Assembly: GCF_049116555.1 (NCBI RefSeq)
Contig: NZ_JAGDYT010000008.1
Span: 1 to 64,000 of the forward strand
DNA from: Maricaulis maris_C
GTDB taxonomy: Bacteria > Pseudomonadota > Alphaproteobacteria > Caulobacterales > Maricaulaceae
Reading direction: 5' to 3'
Length of the DNA stretch: 64,000 bases
The position numbers and the translations under genes were made by a program. Positions 17,082 through 26,128 of the stretch are shown here, piece after piece. The notes below the pieces were generated by a model, which did no database searches, was not told the origin of the DNA, and saw only the letters and a list, made by a program, of their open reading frames with translations. Each line of letters starts with the position of its first letter. The first letter of the stretch is position 1.

Positions 17082-17888
17082 CTAAATAAAGAATGCGAGG
17101 AGAGCGAGACCGAGTGCAACCCGATAGAGGGCGAAGGGCAGGAGGCCGATCCGGTCGACCAGCTTCATCAGGACGGCGATCGCGGCCCACGCCGTCACCG
17201 TGGACAGGCCGGCCACGATGAGACCGTCGGTCAGGTTGGCTCCGGCTGCAGCACCGTCGGTGCGGGCCAGCTCTATCAAGGAAATCAGCCCGAAAGCGGC
17301 GATGACGGGAATGGCCATCAGCATGGAGAAGCGGGCGCTCTCCTGGCGGGTCAGTCCCAGCCCGCGCGCGGCGGTCATGGTGACGCCCGAGCGCGAGGCC
17401 CCGGGGATGAGCGCAAAGAGTTGGGCGAGGCCAATCAAGGCAGCCTGGCGGAAATTCATCGTCTCCAGTGTGTCGCGCTGCGGGCCATAGCGGTCAGCCA
17501 GCCAGAGCGGCAGGGCGAAGACCAGGGTCGCGATTGCGATCACCAGCGGCGATCGCAGTGTGTCGACCAGATCGAAGGCGACGAGACCGCCAGCGACAAT
17601 GAAAATGGGGGGCATTGACGCGCCGACCAGCAGCGCAATTCGTCCGCCGGGCGTCATCCGGCCCTTGAGCAGGGCCAGCTTGCCGACGACGATCGCGCCG
17701 ATATCGCGGCGGAAATAGATCAGGACAGCCAGCAGCGATCCGGCGTGCGCCATGACATCAATCAGCGGTCCCTGGTCGGTCTGGCCGGTCACTTCGGGCG
17801 CGAGGATGAGGTGGGCCGAAGAGGAGATCGGCAAAAACTCGGTAATGCCCTGCACGAGCGCGAGAAGAATGAGATAGATCAAGCTCAT
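17082..17888 (-). CDS. uppP: Undecaprenyl-diphosphatase UppP/BacA
   Basis: A 268-residue polytopic membrane enzyme that dephosphorylates undecaprenyl pyrophosphate to recycle the lipid carrier for peptidoglycan and other envelope polymers. Diagnostic motifs are VQGITEFLPISSSAHL (about residues 12-27) and PGASRSGVTM (about 156-165). I chose the ATG at 17888 because it gives the conserved N terminus MSLIYLILLALVQG. A longer frame reaching 18068 overlaps the divergent CDF gene. The ribosome binding site is weak. The first codons lie about 150 nt from the divergent transporter start. Confidence 0.95.
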   Translation of the reverse strand: MSLIYLILLALVQGITEFLPISSSAHLILAPEVTGQTDQGPLIDVMAHAGSLLAVLIYFRRDIGAIVVGKLALLKGRMTPGGRIALLVGASMPPIFIVAGGLVAFDLVDTLRSPLVIAIATLVFALPLWLADRYGPQRDTLETMNFRQAALIGLAQLFALIPGASRSGVTMTAARGLGLTRQESARFSMLMAIPVIAAFGLISLIELARTDGAAAGANLTDGLIVAGLSTVTAWAAIAVLMKLVDRIGLLPFALYRVALGLALLAFFI

Positions 17889-18038
17889 GAAACCGGCCTG
17901 CTGGAGGATGAGAGGGGATATTTGATCAAACGGCGGGCCTTGGCCAGCGCCTTGCCCCGTCCGTGGCTTGCCTGGCGGGATCGCCCTGATTGACGGCAAA
18001 GCCGCAGCGGCCCAAAACCGGTGCAGAAGGACGGTTCC

Positions 18039-19010
18039 ATGCCCCATGATTTCGCTGGCAGCCCGCAAGGGCCCGGGCGTCTAAGCCCGAAAGAAGCGCT
18101 CAGCCATACCGGTCAGGCCACAGCCGCCTCTGTCGCGGTGGCCCTCATTCTGACCCTGACCAAGGCCGTGGTGTGGTGGATGTCCGGTTCGGTCGCCCTG
18201 CTGGCGTCCATGGCAGACAGCCTGCTCGACCTGACGGCCTCGCTGACCGTCTATCTCTCCGTTCGGTATGCTGCCGAGCCGGCTGATGCCGAGCACCGTT
18301 TCGGGCATGGCAAGGCAGAAGCCTTTGCCGGCATCCTGCAAGCCATCTTTGTCGCCATGTCGGCTGTCCTTCTCCTGCGCGAGGGCGTCGAGCATCTGAT
18401 CAATCCGGTGGTCGTGCGCGCCAGTGGCTGGGCCATCGCCGTCATGGGTCTCTCCATCGTGCTGACACTGGGCCTTCTGGTCGTTCAGACACGGGCGGTG
18501 AAGGAGACCGGGTCGGTGGCGGTGGAAGGTGACCGCGCCCATTATTTCTCGGACCTCGGCGCCAATGCGGTTGTCATCATTGGCATTGTCGGCGCGACAG
18601 TGGGCGGGCTGCTCTGGCTGGACGCGGTCGCGGCGCTGGCGGTCTCGCTCTGGCTGTTCTGGACGGCCTGGGGCGTGGCGCGCGGCGCCGGTGACCAGCT
18701 CATGGATCGCGAATTGCCGGACGAGGCGCGCGAGCATATCCGCAGGCTGGCCGGTGATGATCCCCGCATCATTGATATCCATGAGCTGCGCACGCGTGCG
18801 GCCGGCCCGCTCATCCATATCCAGTTTCATCTGGCGCTGGATCCTGATCTCACGCTCAGCGAGGCGCATTCAATCCTGGTCGATTGCGAACACCGGTTGA
18901 TGGCCGCCTATCCGGCTGCCGACATCCTCATCCATCCCGACCCGCATGGAGAAGCCGAGCCCCATGGCGCTGAATTTTTCAATGCAGAAAGCACGTCCAA
19001 GGACGCTTAG
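18039..19010 (+). CDS. Cation diffusion facilitator transporter (FieF-like)
   Basis: A 323-residue CDF exporter with about five to six transmembrane helices. The metal-site motif is in MADSLLDLTASL, and HRFGHGKAEAFAGILQAIF is the typical HG(K/H)xE stretch. A second Asp site (HYFSDLGANAVVI) and a cytoplasmic C-terminal domain with HELRTRAAGPLIHIQFHLALD follow. Metal ions (Zn, Fe, Cd) are exchanged for protons. I chose the ATG at 18039 because AAGGA lies 9-10 nt upstream. A GTG at 18021 is the alternative. Confidence 0.9.
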   Translation: MPHDFAGSPQGPGRLSPKEALSHTGQATAASVAVALILTLTKAVVWWMSGSVALLASMADSLLDLTASLTVYLSVRYAAEPADAEHRFGHGKAEAFAGILQAIFVAMSAVLLLREGVEHLINPVVVRASGWAIAVMGLSIVLTLGLLVVQTRAVKETGSVAVEGDRAHYFSDLGANAVVIIGIVGATVGGLLWLDAVAALAVSLWLFWTAWGVARGAGDQLMDRELPDEAREHIRRLAGDDPRIIDIHELRTRAAGPLIHIQFHLALDPDLTLSEAHSILVDCEHRLMAAYPAADILIHPDPHGEAEPHGAEFFNAESTSKDA

Positions 19011-19041
19011 ACTTCCGGTTGAAGCGGGTTAGCCTGTCGCC

Positions 19042-19719
19042 ATGCGAACGCTCCACTTCTGGCCCCTCGACCCGTTTTCCCGACAGGTTCGCCTCGTCCT
19101 CGAGGAGAAGTCGCTGCGTCACGACCTGCAGCTGGAAGTGCCCTGGGAGCGCCCCGATGATCTTCTGTCGCTCAATCCGGCCGGAACCACGCCGGTCCTG
19201 ATCGATGAGAGTGGTGGCGGGCGGCGGGTTATCGTCGAAAGTCGGGCGATCCTGGAATACCTGGAAGAGACCACGCCCAGCCCCTGCCTCCTGCCCGGCG
19301 GTCCGGCCGAGCGCGCCGAAGCACGCCGCCTGGTCGACTGGTTCGACCGCAAATATGACGGCGAGGTCAACGCCTATCTCCTGCACGAAAAACTGGAGAA
19401 GCGTGCCCAGGGGCTTGGTGCGCCGGACCCGGCAGCCCTGCGTGCCGGGCGCGACCATCTGCGCTGGCATCTCGATCACATGGCCTGGCTCCTGGAGGCC
19501 CGCGACGGCCTGGCCGGGCCGCGCTACACCCTCGCCGATATCGCCGCTGCGGCGCATCTTTCGTGTGTCGATTATCTGGGCGATGTTCCCTGGGACGAGT
19601 TCGAACCGGTCAAACAATGGTATTCCCGCGTAAAATGCCGCCCGGCGTTTCGCGGGCTCTTGGCGGACAAGCTGCCGGGGGTTCCGGCGGCGGCGCACTA
19701 CGCGGATCTGGATTTTTGA
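19042..19719 (+). CDS. Glutathione S-transferase family protein
   Basis: A 225-residue GST. The thioredoxin-like N domain contains DPFSRQVRLVLEEKSL (Ser in the catalytic position), NPAGTTPVLIDES and the glutathione-binding ESRAILEYLEE. An all-helical C domain includes YTLADIAAAAHLSCVDYLGD. It probably conjugates or reduces electrophiles in the cytosol. There is a weak ribosome binding site before the ATG. It follows the CDF gene by 31 nt and precedes a secreted protein gene by 21 nt, so the three may be cotranscribed. Confidence 0.9.
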   Translation: MRTLHFWPLDPFSRQVRLVLEEKSLRHDLQLEVPWERPDDLLSLNPAGTTPVLIDESGGGRRVIVESRAILEYLEETTPSPCLLPGGPAERAEARRLVDWFDRKYDGEVNAYLLHEKLEKRAQGLGAPDPAALRAGRDHLRWHLDHMAWLLEARDGLAGPRYTLADIAAAAHLSCVDYLGDVPWDEFEPVKQWYSRVKCRPAFRGLLADKLPGVPAAAHYADLDF

Positions 19720-19740
19720 GATTAGCTGTCTGGGGGCGGT

Positions 19741-20736
19741 ATGCGTGCAGTTCTGTTGATTTTGGTGTGGCTGTGCTCAGGCGGAGCGATGACCCATGCC
19801 CAGGAGGCCGATCCAATGGCCCCCGCGCGGGCTTTCATCGCGTGGAGCTCTGACGTCAATCAGACCAATACCGAGATCATGGCCTTGATGGAACGCATCT
19901 TCGAGGCTGACGAGTATGGCGTGTCGGTCCGTGAAGGATTGATGACCGAGGCTGAGGGCGAGGATGGCCTGGATCGCTGGAGGCGCGAACTCGACGTGTC
20001 GCTGGCGGGTCTTGAAGCGCGCGTCGCTGTCCTTGCTGCCGGGCCGGAACTGGTTCCCGACGGCATGGAAAAGATCGTCGACACGCTGACCCGCAATCTG
20101 GACTCCGCATTTCTGCTGGTCGGCGAAGTTCTGGACGTTGCCGAAGATGCGGCGCGTCAGGACATCGCCGGAAAGATGGTTGATGATTTTGTCGTCTACG
20201 AGGCGCGCTATGCGGTGCTTCAGAATTATTACTCCGGACTGGTCGCCAACATCGAGGCGGCACTCGAATCGGTCGATGACCGTCACCCGCAGGGGCCCCT
20301 TCTGCGCGCGACCGCCATCAATATCGAGAGCGCGATCATTGGTTTCGAGCTGGGCCGACTTTCCTTTGGTGGCACACCATCTGACCATGCTGTCGACGAT
20401 CCGCAGGCTGTATTTGACGACAACCAACGGGCTGTTGCCCGGGAAATCGACCAGGCCACCGCGCTGTTTCGCATCATGCAGGACAGCTTTGCGCGCGTGC
20501 CGCGTTCGACCCCCGAAGAGCAGCGTATGATGGGGGCGCTGGATGCCATGGTGGCCAGCTTTCCTGACAGCTTCCAGGTCGAGATTGAGGGGGCCGCCCT
20601 TTTTGACGGGCTGGCCGAGCGTATTGCGCAGGGTGGCACGAATGCGACATTCGACTTCGCCGACGAGCTCACCGCCTATGAGGCGGCGCGGGATGCGTTG
20701 AATGCCGAGCGGATACGCTTGGCGTCGGACCTCTAG
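19741..20736 (+). CDS. Secreted protein of unknown function
   Basis: A 331-residue protein with a signal peptide (residues 1-20, ending MTHAQE) and a mostly helical, acidic mature region (for example ESAIIGFELGRLSF and ALDAMVASFPDSF). It has no Cys in the mature part and no recognisable domain. GGGGGCG precedes the ATG. It lies between a GST gene and queG (14-nt gap to queG), but the context does not suggest a shared role. I do not recognise the family. Confidence 0.7.
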   Translation: MRAVLLILVWLCSGGAMTHAQEADPMAPARAFIAWSSDVNQTNTEIMALMERIFEADEYGVSVREGLMTEAEGEDGLDRWRRELDVSLAGLEARVAVLAAGPELVPDGMEKIVDTLTRNLDSAFLLVGEVLDVAEDAARQDIAGKMVDDFVVYEARYAVLQNYYSGLVANIEAALESVDDRHPQGPLLRATAINIESAIIGFELGRLSFGGTPSDHAVDDPQAVFDDNQRAVAREIDQATALFRIMQDSFARVPRSTPEEQRMMGALDAMVASFPDSFQVEIEGAALFDGLAERIAQGGTNATFDFADELTAYEAARDALNAERIRLASDL

Positions 20737-20750
20737 GCAACGGAGTTTCG

Positions 20751-21869
20751 ATGTCGCCTGAGGCCCTCAAATCCCTCGCCCTCGAGCTCGGCTTCTCGAT
20801 CGCCCGCATCTGCCGCGCGGACGAGGCTTGGGCGGCGGGTGACCGGCTCGCGGAGTATGTTGCCGACGGGCATCACGGCTCGATGGCGTGGATGGAGGAG
20901 ACGCTGGCGCGGCGCCAGCATCCCACCGCCATGTGGCCGGACGCGAGATCCGCCGTGGTGGTGGGGCTGAATTACGGGCCGGAGCAGGACCCGCTGCCCT
21001 TGCTGGAGCGCCGCTCGGAAGGCGTGGTTAGCGTCTATGCCCAGAACGCCGACTATCATGACTTGCTGAAGAAACGGCTGAAGCATCTCGCGCGGGCATT
21101 TGCGGAGAAAACCGGCAAGCAGGTCAAGGTCTTCGTCGATACGGCCCCGCTGATGGAAAAGCCCCTGGCCGAAAAAGCGGGTATCGGCTGGCAGGGTAAA
21201 CACACCAATCTGGTGTCGCGCGAATTCGGCTCCTGGCTTTTTCTGGGGGTGATGCTGACCGAGGCCGAGCTGGCACCGGATGCTCCCGAGCGCGACACAT
21301 GCGGCTCCTGCCGGGCCTGCCTCGATATCTGTCCGACGGACGCCTTCCCGACCCCCTATCGACTGGATGCGCGGCGCTGCATCTCCTATCTGACCATCGA
21401 GCACAAGGGCGTCATTCCGCTCGAGTTTCGCCAGCCGATGGGCAATCGCATCTATGGCTGTGACGACTGCCTGGCGGTGTGTCCGTGGAACAAGTTCGCG
21501 CAGACCAGCGCCGAGATGGCCTTCCATCCGCGCCCGGAGTTGAAAGGGCCGCTCCTGGCAGAGCTGGCGGCGCTCGATGATGCCGCCTTCCGCCAGGTCT
21601 TCACCGCCTCGCCGGTCAAGCGGATCGGCCGCGACCGCTTTGTCCGCAATGTCATGATCGCGATCGGAAATTCCGGTGACCTGCAGCTGATCCCCCGGGT
21701 CGAGGACGCGCTGGATGACACGGCGCCGGCGGTGCGGGCGATGGCCGTGTGGGCGCTTGCCCGGCTTGACAGCGAGCAGGCCCAAGCGGCAGCGGGTCAG
21801 GCGCTGGAAGCCGAGACGGATGCGGATGTCGCAACGGAATGGCGCCGCGTCCTGGCCATGTCCGAATAA
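20751..21869 (+). CDS. queG: Epoxyqueuosine reductase QueG
   Basis: A 372-residue cobalamin- and Fe-S-dependent enzyme that reduces epoxyqueuosine to queuosine in tRNA, the last step of queuosine synthesis. The DUF1730 domain is followed by two 4Fe-4S cluster motifs: CGSCRACLDICPTDAF (about residues 184-199) and CDDCLAVCPWNKF (about 235-247). A C-terminal HEAT-like region contains the tRNA-binding repeats (about 290-365). GGAG lies 8 nt before the ATG. Confidence 0.96.
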   Translation: MSPEALKSLALELGFSIARICRADEAWAAGDRLAEYVADGHHGSMAWMEETLARRQHPTAMWPDARSAVVVGLNYGPEQDPLPLLERRSEGVVSVYAQNADYHDLLKKRLKHLARAFAEKTGKQVKVFVDTAPLMEKPLAEKAGIGWQGKHTNLVSREFGSWLFLGVMLTEAELAPDAPERDTCGSCRACLDICPTDAFPTPYRLDARRCISYLTIEHKGVIPLEFRQPMGNRIYGCDDCLAVCPWNKFAQTSAEMAFHPRPELKGPLLAELAALDDAAFRQVFTASPVKRIGRDRFVRNVMIAIGNSGDLQLIPRVEDALDDTAPAVRAMAVWALARLDSEQAQAAAGQALEAETDADVATEWRRVLAMSE

Positions 21870-21966
21870 GAAATCCGGCCGTCCATTGAGGGGATATTAT
21901 CTTTTGCGGCGCTAGCCTGACGTTCTGAAGCTAGACGATGACAGTGTGTTCGGGGGGACAAGGGTC

Positions 21967-21999
21967 ATGACCGGTTTGAACAAGGGCGACGCAGCATGA
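21967..21999 (+). other. Ten-codon upstream ORF overlapping the GGEEF gene start
   Basis: ATG at 21967 opens MTGLNKGDAA and ends with a TGA that shares ATGA with the start of the GGEEF protein gene (21996). AAGGG lies just before its ATG. The overlap would allow translational coupling. It could also be chance, since it is only ten codons long. Confidence 0.3.
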
Positions 22000-22967
22000 C
22001 GTCGGCAGATTTTCAAAGTGATATGTCGCCTGAGGCGATTTCGGTTCTTATCTGCGAGCACAGCAGTGTGCAGCTGCGCATCCTGTCCGAAGCGGTAAGC
22101 CTGGCAGGCTATTCCGTCCAGACGGCCTCGTCGGCCGAAGAGGCACTCAAAGTCCTGGCATTGATGCCGGTCGACATCTTCCTCACCGGTATCGAGGTCG
22201 GATCGGTGTCGGGCCTGGAAGCCTGCTGGTCGCTCAAATCGAATGCCGAGACCGAGTCCGTCTACACGATCGTCGTCACCGCGTCCGGTGAGGATCGGCG
22301 GCTCGAGGAATCGCTCGATGCAGGCGCTGACGACTTCATCCGGAAACCGGTCAACATGACCGAGTTGCGGGCTCGCCTGCGGGCTGCCAGTCGCCTGGTT
22401 CGCATGCAGAAACAATTCCGCAGCCTTGCGGAGACCGACGCGCTGACCGGTGCCGCCAATCGTCGTGCTTTCATGCAATATCTTGAGATGAAGGCCCAGC
22501 ATGCGACCCGGGATGACACGCCGCTTTCGGTCGTCATGGTCGATCTCGATCACTTCAAGGCCATCAATGACACGCACGGCCATGCCGCGGGTGATGCGGT
22601 GCTGATCGATACGGTGATTGCGATCCAGGCCTGTCTGCGTAGCGGCGACATGCTGGGACGGCTGGGCGGCGAGGAGTTCTGCGTCGTGCTCCCGGGCGCG
22701 GGCCTGCATTCGGCATCGCTGGCCGCAGAGCGGATCCGCGCGGCCGTCGAGGCCATGGCCACCAACACCGACAGCGGCGACGTGATTGCGGTTTCGGCCA
22801 GTCTGGGCGTTGCCAGCCTCGGGAATGGGGATCTCATTGCCGCGCCGGACCTGCTGCTGCAGGCTGCGGATTCAGCGCTGTATCGTGCCAAGGCTGCAGG
22901 CCGGAATCGTGTCGAGCTCGATGACGGCCAGCCGCCGTCACATCAGGCCATCCGCGCCGTAGGCTGA
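21996..22967 (+). CDS. Diguanylate cyclase with degenerate receiver domain
   Basis: A 323-residue protein in the PleD style, with a REC-like domain (about 14-135) and a GGDEF domain (about 145-315). The active site is GGEEF (224-228), with an inhibitory RxxD site (RSGD, 215-218) five residues upstream, so it should make cyclic di-GMP under product feedback. The receiver has lost its phospho-acceptor: the expected Asp position reads Gly65 in DIFLTGIEVG, and the N-terminal acidic pair is CEHSS. Lys117 (RKPVN) and Thr95 remain. It may thus be regulated by protein contact and not by phosphorylation. It is a single gene. Confidence 0.88.
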   Translation: MTSADFQSDMSPEAISVLICEHSSVQLRILSEAVSLAGYSVQTASSAEEALKVLALMPVDIFLTGIEVGSVSGLEACWSLKSNAETESVYTIVVTASGEDRRLEESLDAGADDFIRKPVNMTELRARLRAASRLVRMQKQFRSLAETDALTGAANRRAFMQYLEMKAQHATRDDTPLSVVMVDLDHFKAINDTHGHAAGDAVLIDTVIAIQACLRSGDMLGRLGGEEFCVVLPGAGLHSASLAAERIRAAVEAMATNTDSGDVIAVSASLGVASLGNGDLIAAPDLLLQAADSALYRAKAAGRNRVELDDGQPPSHQAIRAVG

Positions 22968-23639
22968 TTACGCGTCATCATCTGTCGCTGTTCGGCGCGC
23001 TTCGAGAATCGCGCCACGCAGAAGCAGGGACGGGATGTCGTCCGGCTCCTGTTCACGCGCGTTTTCCATCGCGGCCCATGCGGCGTCCAGCTCGCCGCGC
23101 GCCAGATGGGCCTGACCGCGATAGCGCCAGCCTGCAGCCAGATAAGGCGCTTGTTCCACAAGCGCGTCGGCATCCTCGACCAGGCCGTCCCAGTCCTGTG
23201 TCGCGGCACGCAATTGCGCCCGTGCGAGCCGGGTGGCAATGGCGTCCGGCTGGAGGTCCAGAGCCGCGTCATAGGCCTCACCCGCTGCATCGATCATGCC
23301 GTGCGCAAAGCGGGTGTCCCCGGCGAGGGTCAGCAGTTCGGCGCGCTCCGCATCGACCATGCCGACGGCGAGGCCATCTGACAGATTGACCAGAATGTCG
23401 GCGCCGATCGTGGGCTCACCGAGCGCAATCAGGGCCCGGGCCTCGCACACTTCCGCTGGCCAGCCACCGCCTTCAAGGCGCCAGGTCTGCGCCCGCTCGA
23501 GCGCGTCGCTGGCATCGAGCTGGACCTGGCCGAGGCAGGCATCAAACCGCACCCTTTCGCGATACGCAGCATCGGTCTGGGCAAGTGTGTTCGGGGCGAG
23601 TGCCAGGACGAGAAGGCAGGCGGGCAGGGCAAGGCGCAT
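22968..23639 (-). CDS. Secreted TPR-repeat protein
   Basis: A 223-residue protein with a signal peptide (residues 1-21, NTLAQ) and tetratricopeptide-like repeats (for example AGEAYDAALDLQPDAIATRLARAQL, written here only in part as AYDAALDLQPDAIATRL; and GQAHLARGELDAAWAAMENA). I chose the ATG at 23639 because GGAG precedes it, and starting at 23666 would put nine polar residues before the signal peptide. It ends directly at the stop of the GGEEF gene (convergent, adjacent). Scaffold function in the periplasm is likely. The partner is unknown. Confidence 0.75.
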   Translation of the reverse strand: MRLALPACLLVLALAPNTLAQTDAAYRERVRFDACLGQVQLDASDALERAQTWRLEGGGWPAEVCEARALIALGEPTIGADILVNLSDGLAVGMVDAERAELLTLAGDTRFAHGMIDAAGEAYDAALDLQPDAIATRLARAQLRAATQDWDGLVEDADALVEQAPYLAAGWRYRGQAHLARGELDAAWAAMENAREQEPDDIPSLLLRGAILEARRTATDDDA

Positions 23640-23852
23640 GGGGCAACTCCAGGACAGGACTGACACCGGACCGCACGCCCCCGCGTCGCCGATCCTGCTT
23701 TCAGCAATAATGCAGAACAGCCGGGCCAGGATAGTCCCCGTTCACACACCCGACCGGCGACACAGAGGTTTGTTTTCCGGGCCGAGCTATGGAAAAAGAG
23801 AGCCACAGCTTGACGAGACGTGCTCGGCGCTGATGAGGACTCCCTCCCATTC

Positions 23853-24992
23853 ATGATCATTCTCCAGGTCATCCCCGAACTTGAAGCCGGCGGTGCCGAG
23901 CGCACGACACTTGAGGTCGCCGAGGCGGTGATCGAGGCGGGCGGCCGGGCGTTGGTCGCCAGTGAGGGCGGGCGTCTGGAGTCCGAATTGGCTGCGATCG
24001 GGGGCGAGTTGATCCGGCTTCCGGTTGCGAGCAAGAATCCGCTGACCCTGTGGTCCAACATGCGCGCCCTGATGGCGCTCATCCGGCGCGAGGGAGTGCA
24101 GATCGTCCATGCCCGCTCACGGGCGCCGGCCTGGAGTGCCAAATGGGCCTGTGATCGCACCGAGGCGCATTTTGTCACGACCTATCATGGCACCTATAAC
24201 GCCCGCTCCAGCCTCAAGCGGCGGTATAATGCCGTCATGGCGGCTGGCGAGCGGGTGATCGCCAATTCCAATTTCATCGCCGACCATGTGCGCCGCGAAC
24301 ATGCCGTGCCGGAAGACCGTCTGGTGGTGATCCCGCGCGGTGTCGATCTGGCGCGCTTTGATCCGGCTGTCGTGACAGCCGAGCGTGTCGAGGCGCTGGC
24401 CCGCGACTGGCGTGTGGATGGGGTCGATGGGCCGCGCCTTCTGCTGCCGGGTCGTCTGACCGGATGGAAGGGACAGCGCGAGGCGATCCGGGCCCTGGCT
24501 GCCTTGCCCGCTCTGGACCCGGAACCGCACCTCTTGCTCGCCGGTGATGCCCAGGGGCGTGAAGCCTATGTGGCAGAGCTCGATGAACTGGCGTGCGAAC
24601 TTGGTGTTGCAGGCCGGGTTCATCGTGTTGGTCATTGCAGCGACATGCCGGCCGCCTTCGCGCTCAGCGACCTTGTCCTGACCCCGTCTGTCGAGCCGGA
24701 AGCCTTCGGGCGGACGGCGGCCGAGGCCGGGGCAATGGGGCGTCTCGTCATCGCGGCTGATCATGGTGGCGCCCGCGAGGTTGTGCGCGATGGCGAAACC
24801 GGCTGGCGTGTGCCTCCGGGCGATGCCCGGGCGCTGTCTGCCGCGGTTTCGGCGGCGCTTTCACTCAGCTCGGACGCGCGCGCGGACATGGCAAAGACGG
24901 CGCGCAACTACATCACAACGCATTTTTCTGCCCGCTCCCTGCAAGCTTCGACTTTGCGGGTCTATCATGAGGTTCTAAACTCATCCCCATGA
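23853..24992 (+). CDS. Glycosyltransferase family 4
   Basis: A 379-residue GT-B glycosyltransferase. The N domain opens MIILQVIPELEAGGAERTTLE, a glycine-rich acceptor-side motif. The C domain has LLLPGRLTGWKGQREAI and the E(x7)E nucleotide-sugar motif in PEAFGRTAAEAGAMGRLVI (about residues 286-304). It likely adds a sugar to LPS core or another envelope glycan. ATG at 23853 is preferred over GTG at 23820 because the conserved domain starts there. Its last codon overlaps the start of the GT9 gene by 4 nt. Confidence 0.9.
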   Translation: MIILQVIPELEAGGAERTTLEVAEAVIEAGGRALVASEGGRLESELAAIGGELIRLPVASKNPLTLWSNMRALMALIRREGVQIVHARSRAPAWSAKWACDRTEAHFVTTYHGTYNARSSLKRRYNAVMAAGERVIANSNFIADHVRREHAVPEDRLVVIPRGVDLARFDPAVVTAERVEALARDWRVDGVDGPRLLLPGRLTGWKGQREAIRALAALPALDPEPHLLLAGDAQGREAYVAELDELACELGVAGRVHRVGHCSDMPAAFALSDLVLTPSVEPEAFGRTAAEAGAMGRLVIAADHGGAREVVRDGETGWRVPPGDARALSAAVSAALSLSSDARADMAKTARNYITTHFSARSLQASTLRVYHEVLNSSP

Positions 24993-25972
24993 CCGAGCCG
25001 CAGCGCGACATAACCTATATTCTTCATTGGGGTGATCTGACCTCGACCGTCCGCATGCTGGCGGCCGCCAAGATCATTCGCGACACGTATCGGCGCGACC
25101 GGATCGTATTGCTCACCACCCCGGATTTCGAGAGCCTGCTGAAGCATTGCCCCTGGTTCAATGCCATCGAGACCGATGCCTGTCCGGATACGCGTCCGAT
25201 GGCAGGGCTGCGCGACAAGCGGATCAAACTGTCCAAGCCCGTCAGGATTTTCGATCTGGCAGGGACCGCAGACAGCCGCAAGATCAAGGGGCTCTTTCGT
25301 TTCTCGAAGTGCAAATGGCATGAGGTCGTGGCGCGCGACGGCGATACGCAGCATCCGGTGGATGCCGTATCCGGCGCGCTCAATGCCGCGCTCGGGCTCT
25401 CACCACAATCCTACCCGCTTGGCGGCGCCCCGGCCCCGGATGCAAGCTGGGTCGATTTCCTGGCCAAACAATCGCGCATGCTCGACCCGGAATATTTTGG
25501 CCTCAATGGTCCCTTCGCCCTGCTCGCTCCGGCCGGCGAGAGTGTGAAGCCAGCCTTGCGATGGCCGATGGAAAAATGGGCCGCCCTTGCGCATGAATTG
25601 CTGCAGGCTGGCATTACGCCGGCCCTGATCGGCGGACCGGATACGCGCGATGTCGGTCGTCATGTGTCGCAGGTTGCGCCCGGCGCTCGCGATATCACGG
25701 GCAAGGCCAAGCTGCCGCAGCTCGCGGGTCTTGCCCGGCGGACCTGTTTCGTCTTCTCCGAAGACACCCCGCTCCTGCATTTGCTGGCCGCATCGGGCGC
25801 GCCCGCTCTGGCTCTTTATGGCGATGTCGGGGATCCCGCGCTGATCGCGCCGCGTGGTTCATCGCCAGTCATTCTGATGCACGCGACGACATTGGCCCAG
25901 GTCACGCCCGAGGAGGCGATTGCCGCCATGCGCTTCGCCGGCGGCTTTGCAGACGCGCCGGCTGCGGCGTGA
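24989..25972 (+). CDS. Glycosyltransferase family 9 (heptosyltransferase-like)
   Basis: A 327-residue GT-B enzyme with WPMEKWAALAHELLQAGITP and LIGGPDTRD in the C domain and FSEDTPLLHLLAASGAPALALYGD near the end, a variant of the GT9 donor-binding loop. Family members transfer heptose to LPS core. Coupling to the preceding GT4 gene by an ATGA overlap suggests a small LPS-core unit. The first Gly-rich loop is atypical (ILHWGDLTSTVRM), so the sugar specificity is open. Confidence 0.8.
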   Translation: MTEPQRDITYILHWGDLTSTVRMLAAAKIIRDTYRRDRIVLLTTPDFESLLKHCPWFNAIETDACPDTRPMAGLRDKRIKLSKPVRIFDLAGTADSRKIKGLFRFSKCKWHEVVARDGDTQHPVDAVSGALNAALGLSPQSYPLGGAPAPDASWVDFLAKQSRMLDPEYFGLNGPFALLAPAGESVKPALRWPMEKWAALAHELLQAGITPALIGGPDTRDVGRHVSQVAPGARDITGKAKLPQLAGLARRTCFVFSEDTPLLHLLAASGAPALALYGDVGDPALIAPRGSSPVILMHATTLAQVTPEEAIAAMRFAGGFADAPAAA

Positions 25973-26110
25973 ACCGCTCAGCAAGCTTGCCAATTGTGTT
26001 CATTTCACCATAGTGCCCGCCTCCCGGCGGACCTGAGGCGCATTTTGCCTGTTTAGGGCTTGATCCTGCGCCCTCCCGGGAGGATTAGTTAGGTTCAGCT
26101 TTGGGGCCAC

Positions 26111-26128
26111 AAGGGAGAAGATGCCATA
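26111..26128 (+). promoter_or_regulatory. infC ribosome binding site and ATA start codon
   Basis: AAGGGAG (26111-26117) is followed 8 nt later by ATA (26126-26128), which opens the conserved IF3 N terminus. An in-frame TAG lies at 26090-26092, and no ATG, GTG or TTG in frame occurs between it and the ATA. A noncanonical start is the known basis of IF3 self-regulation in Escherichia coli, where it is AUU. Confidence 0.75.
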
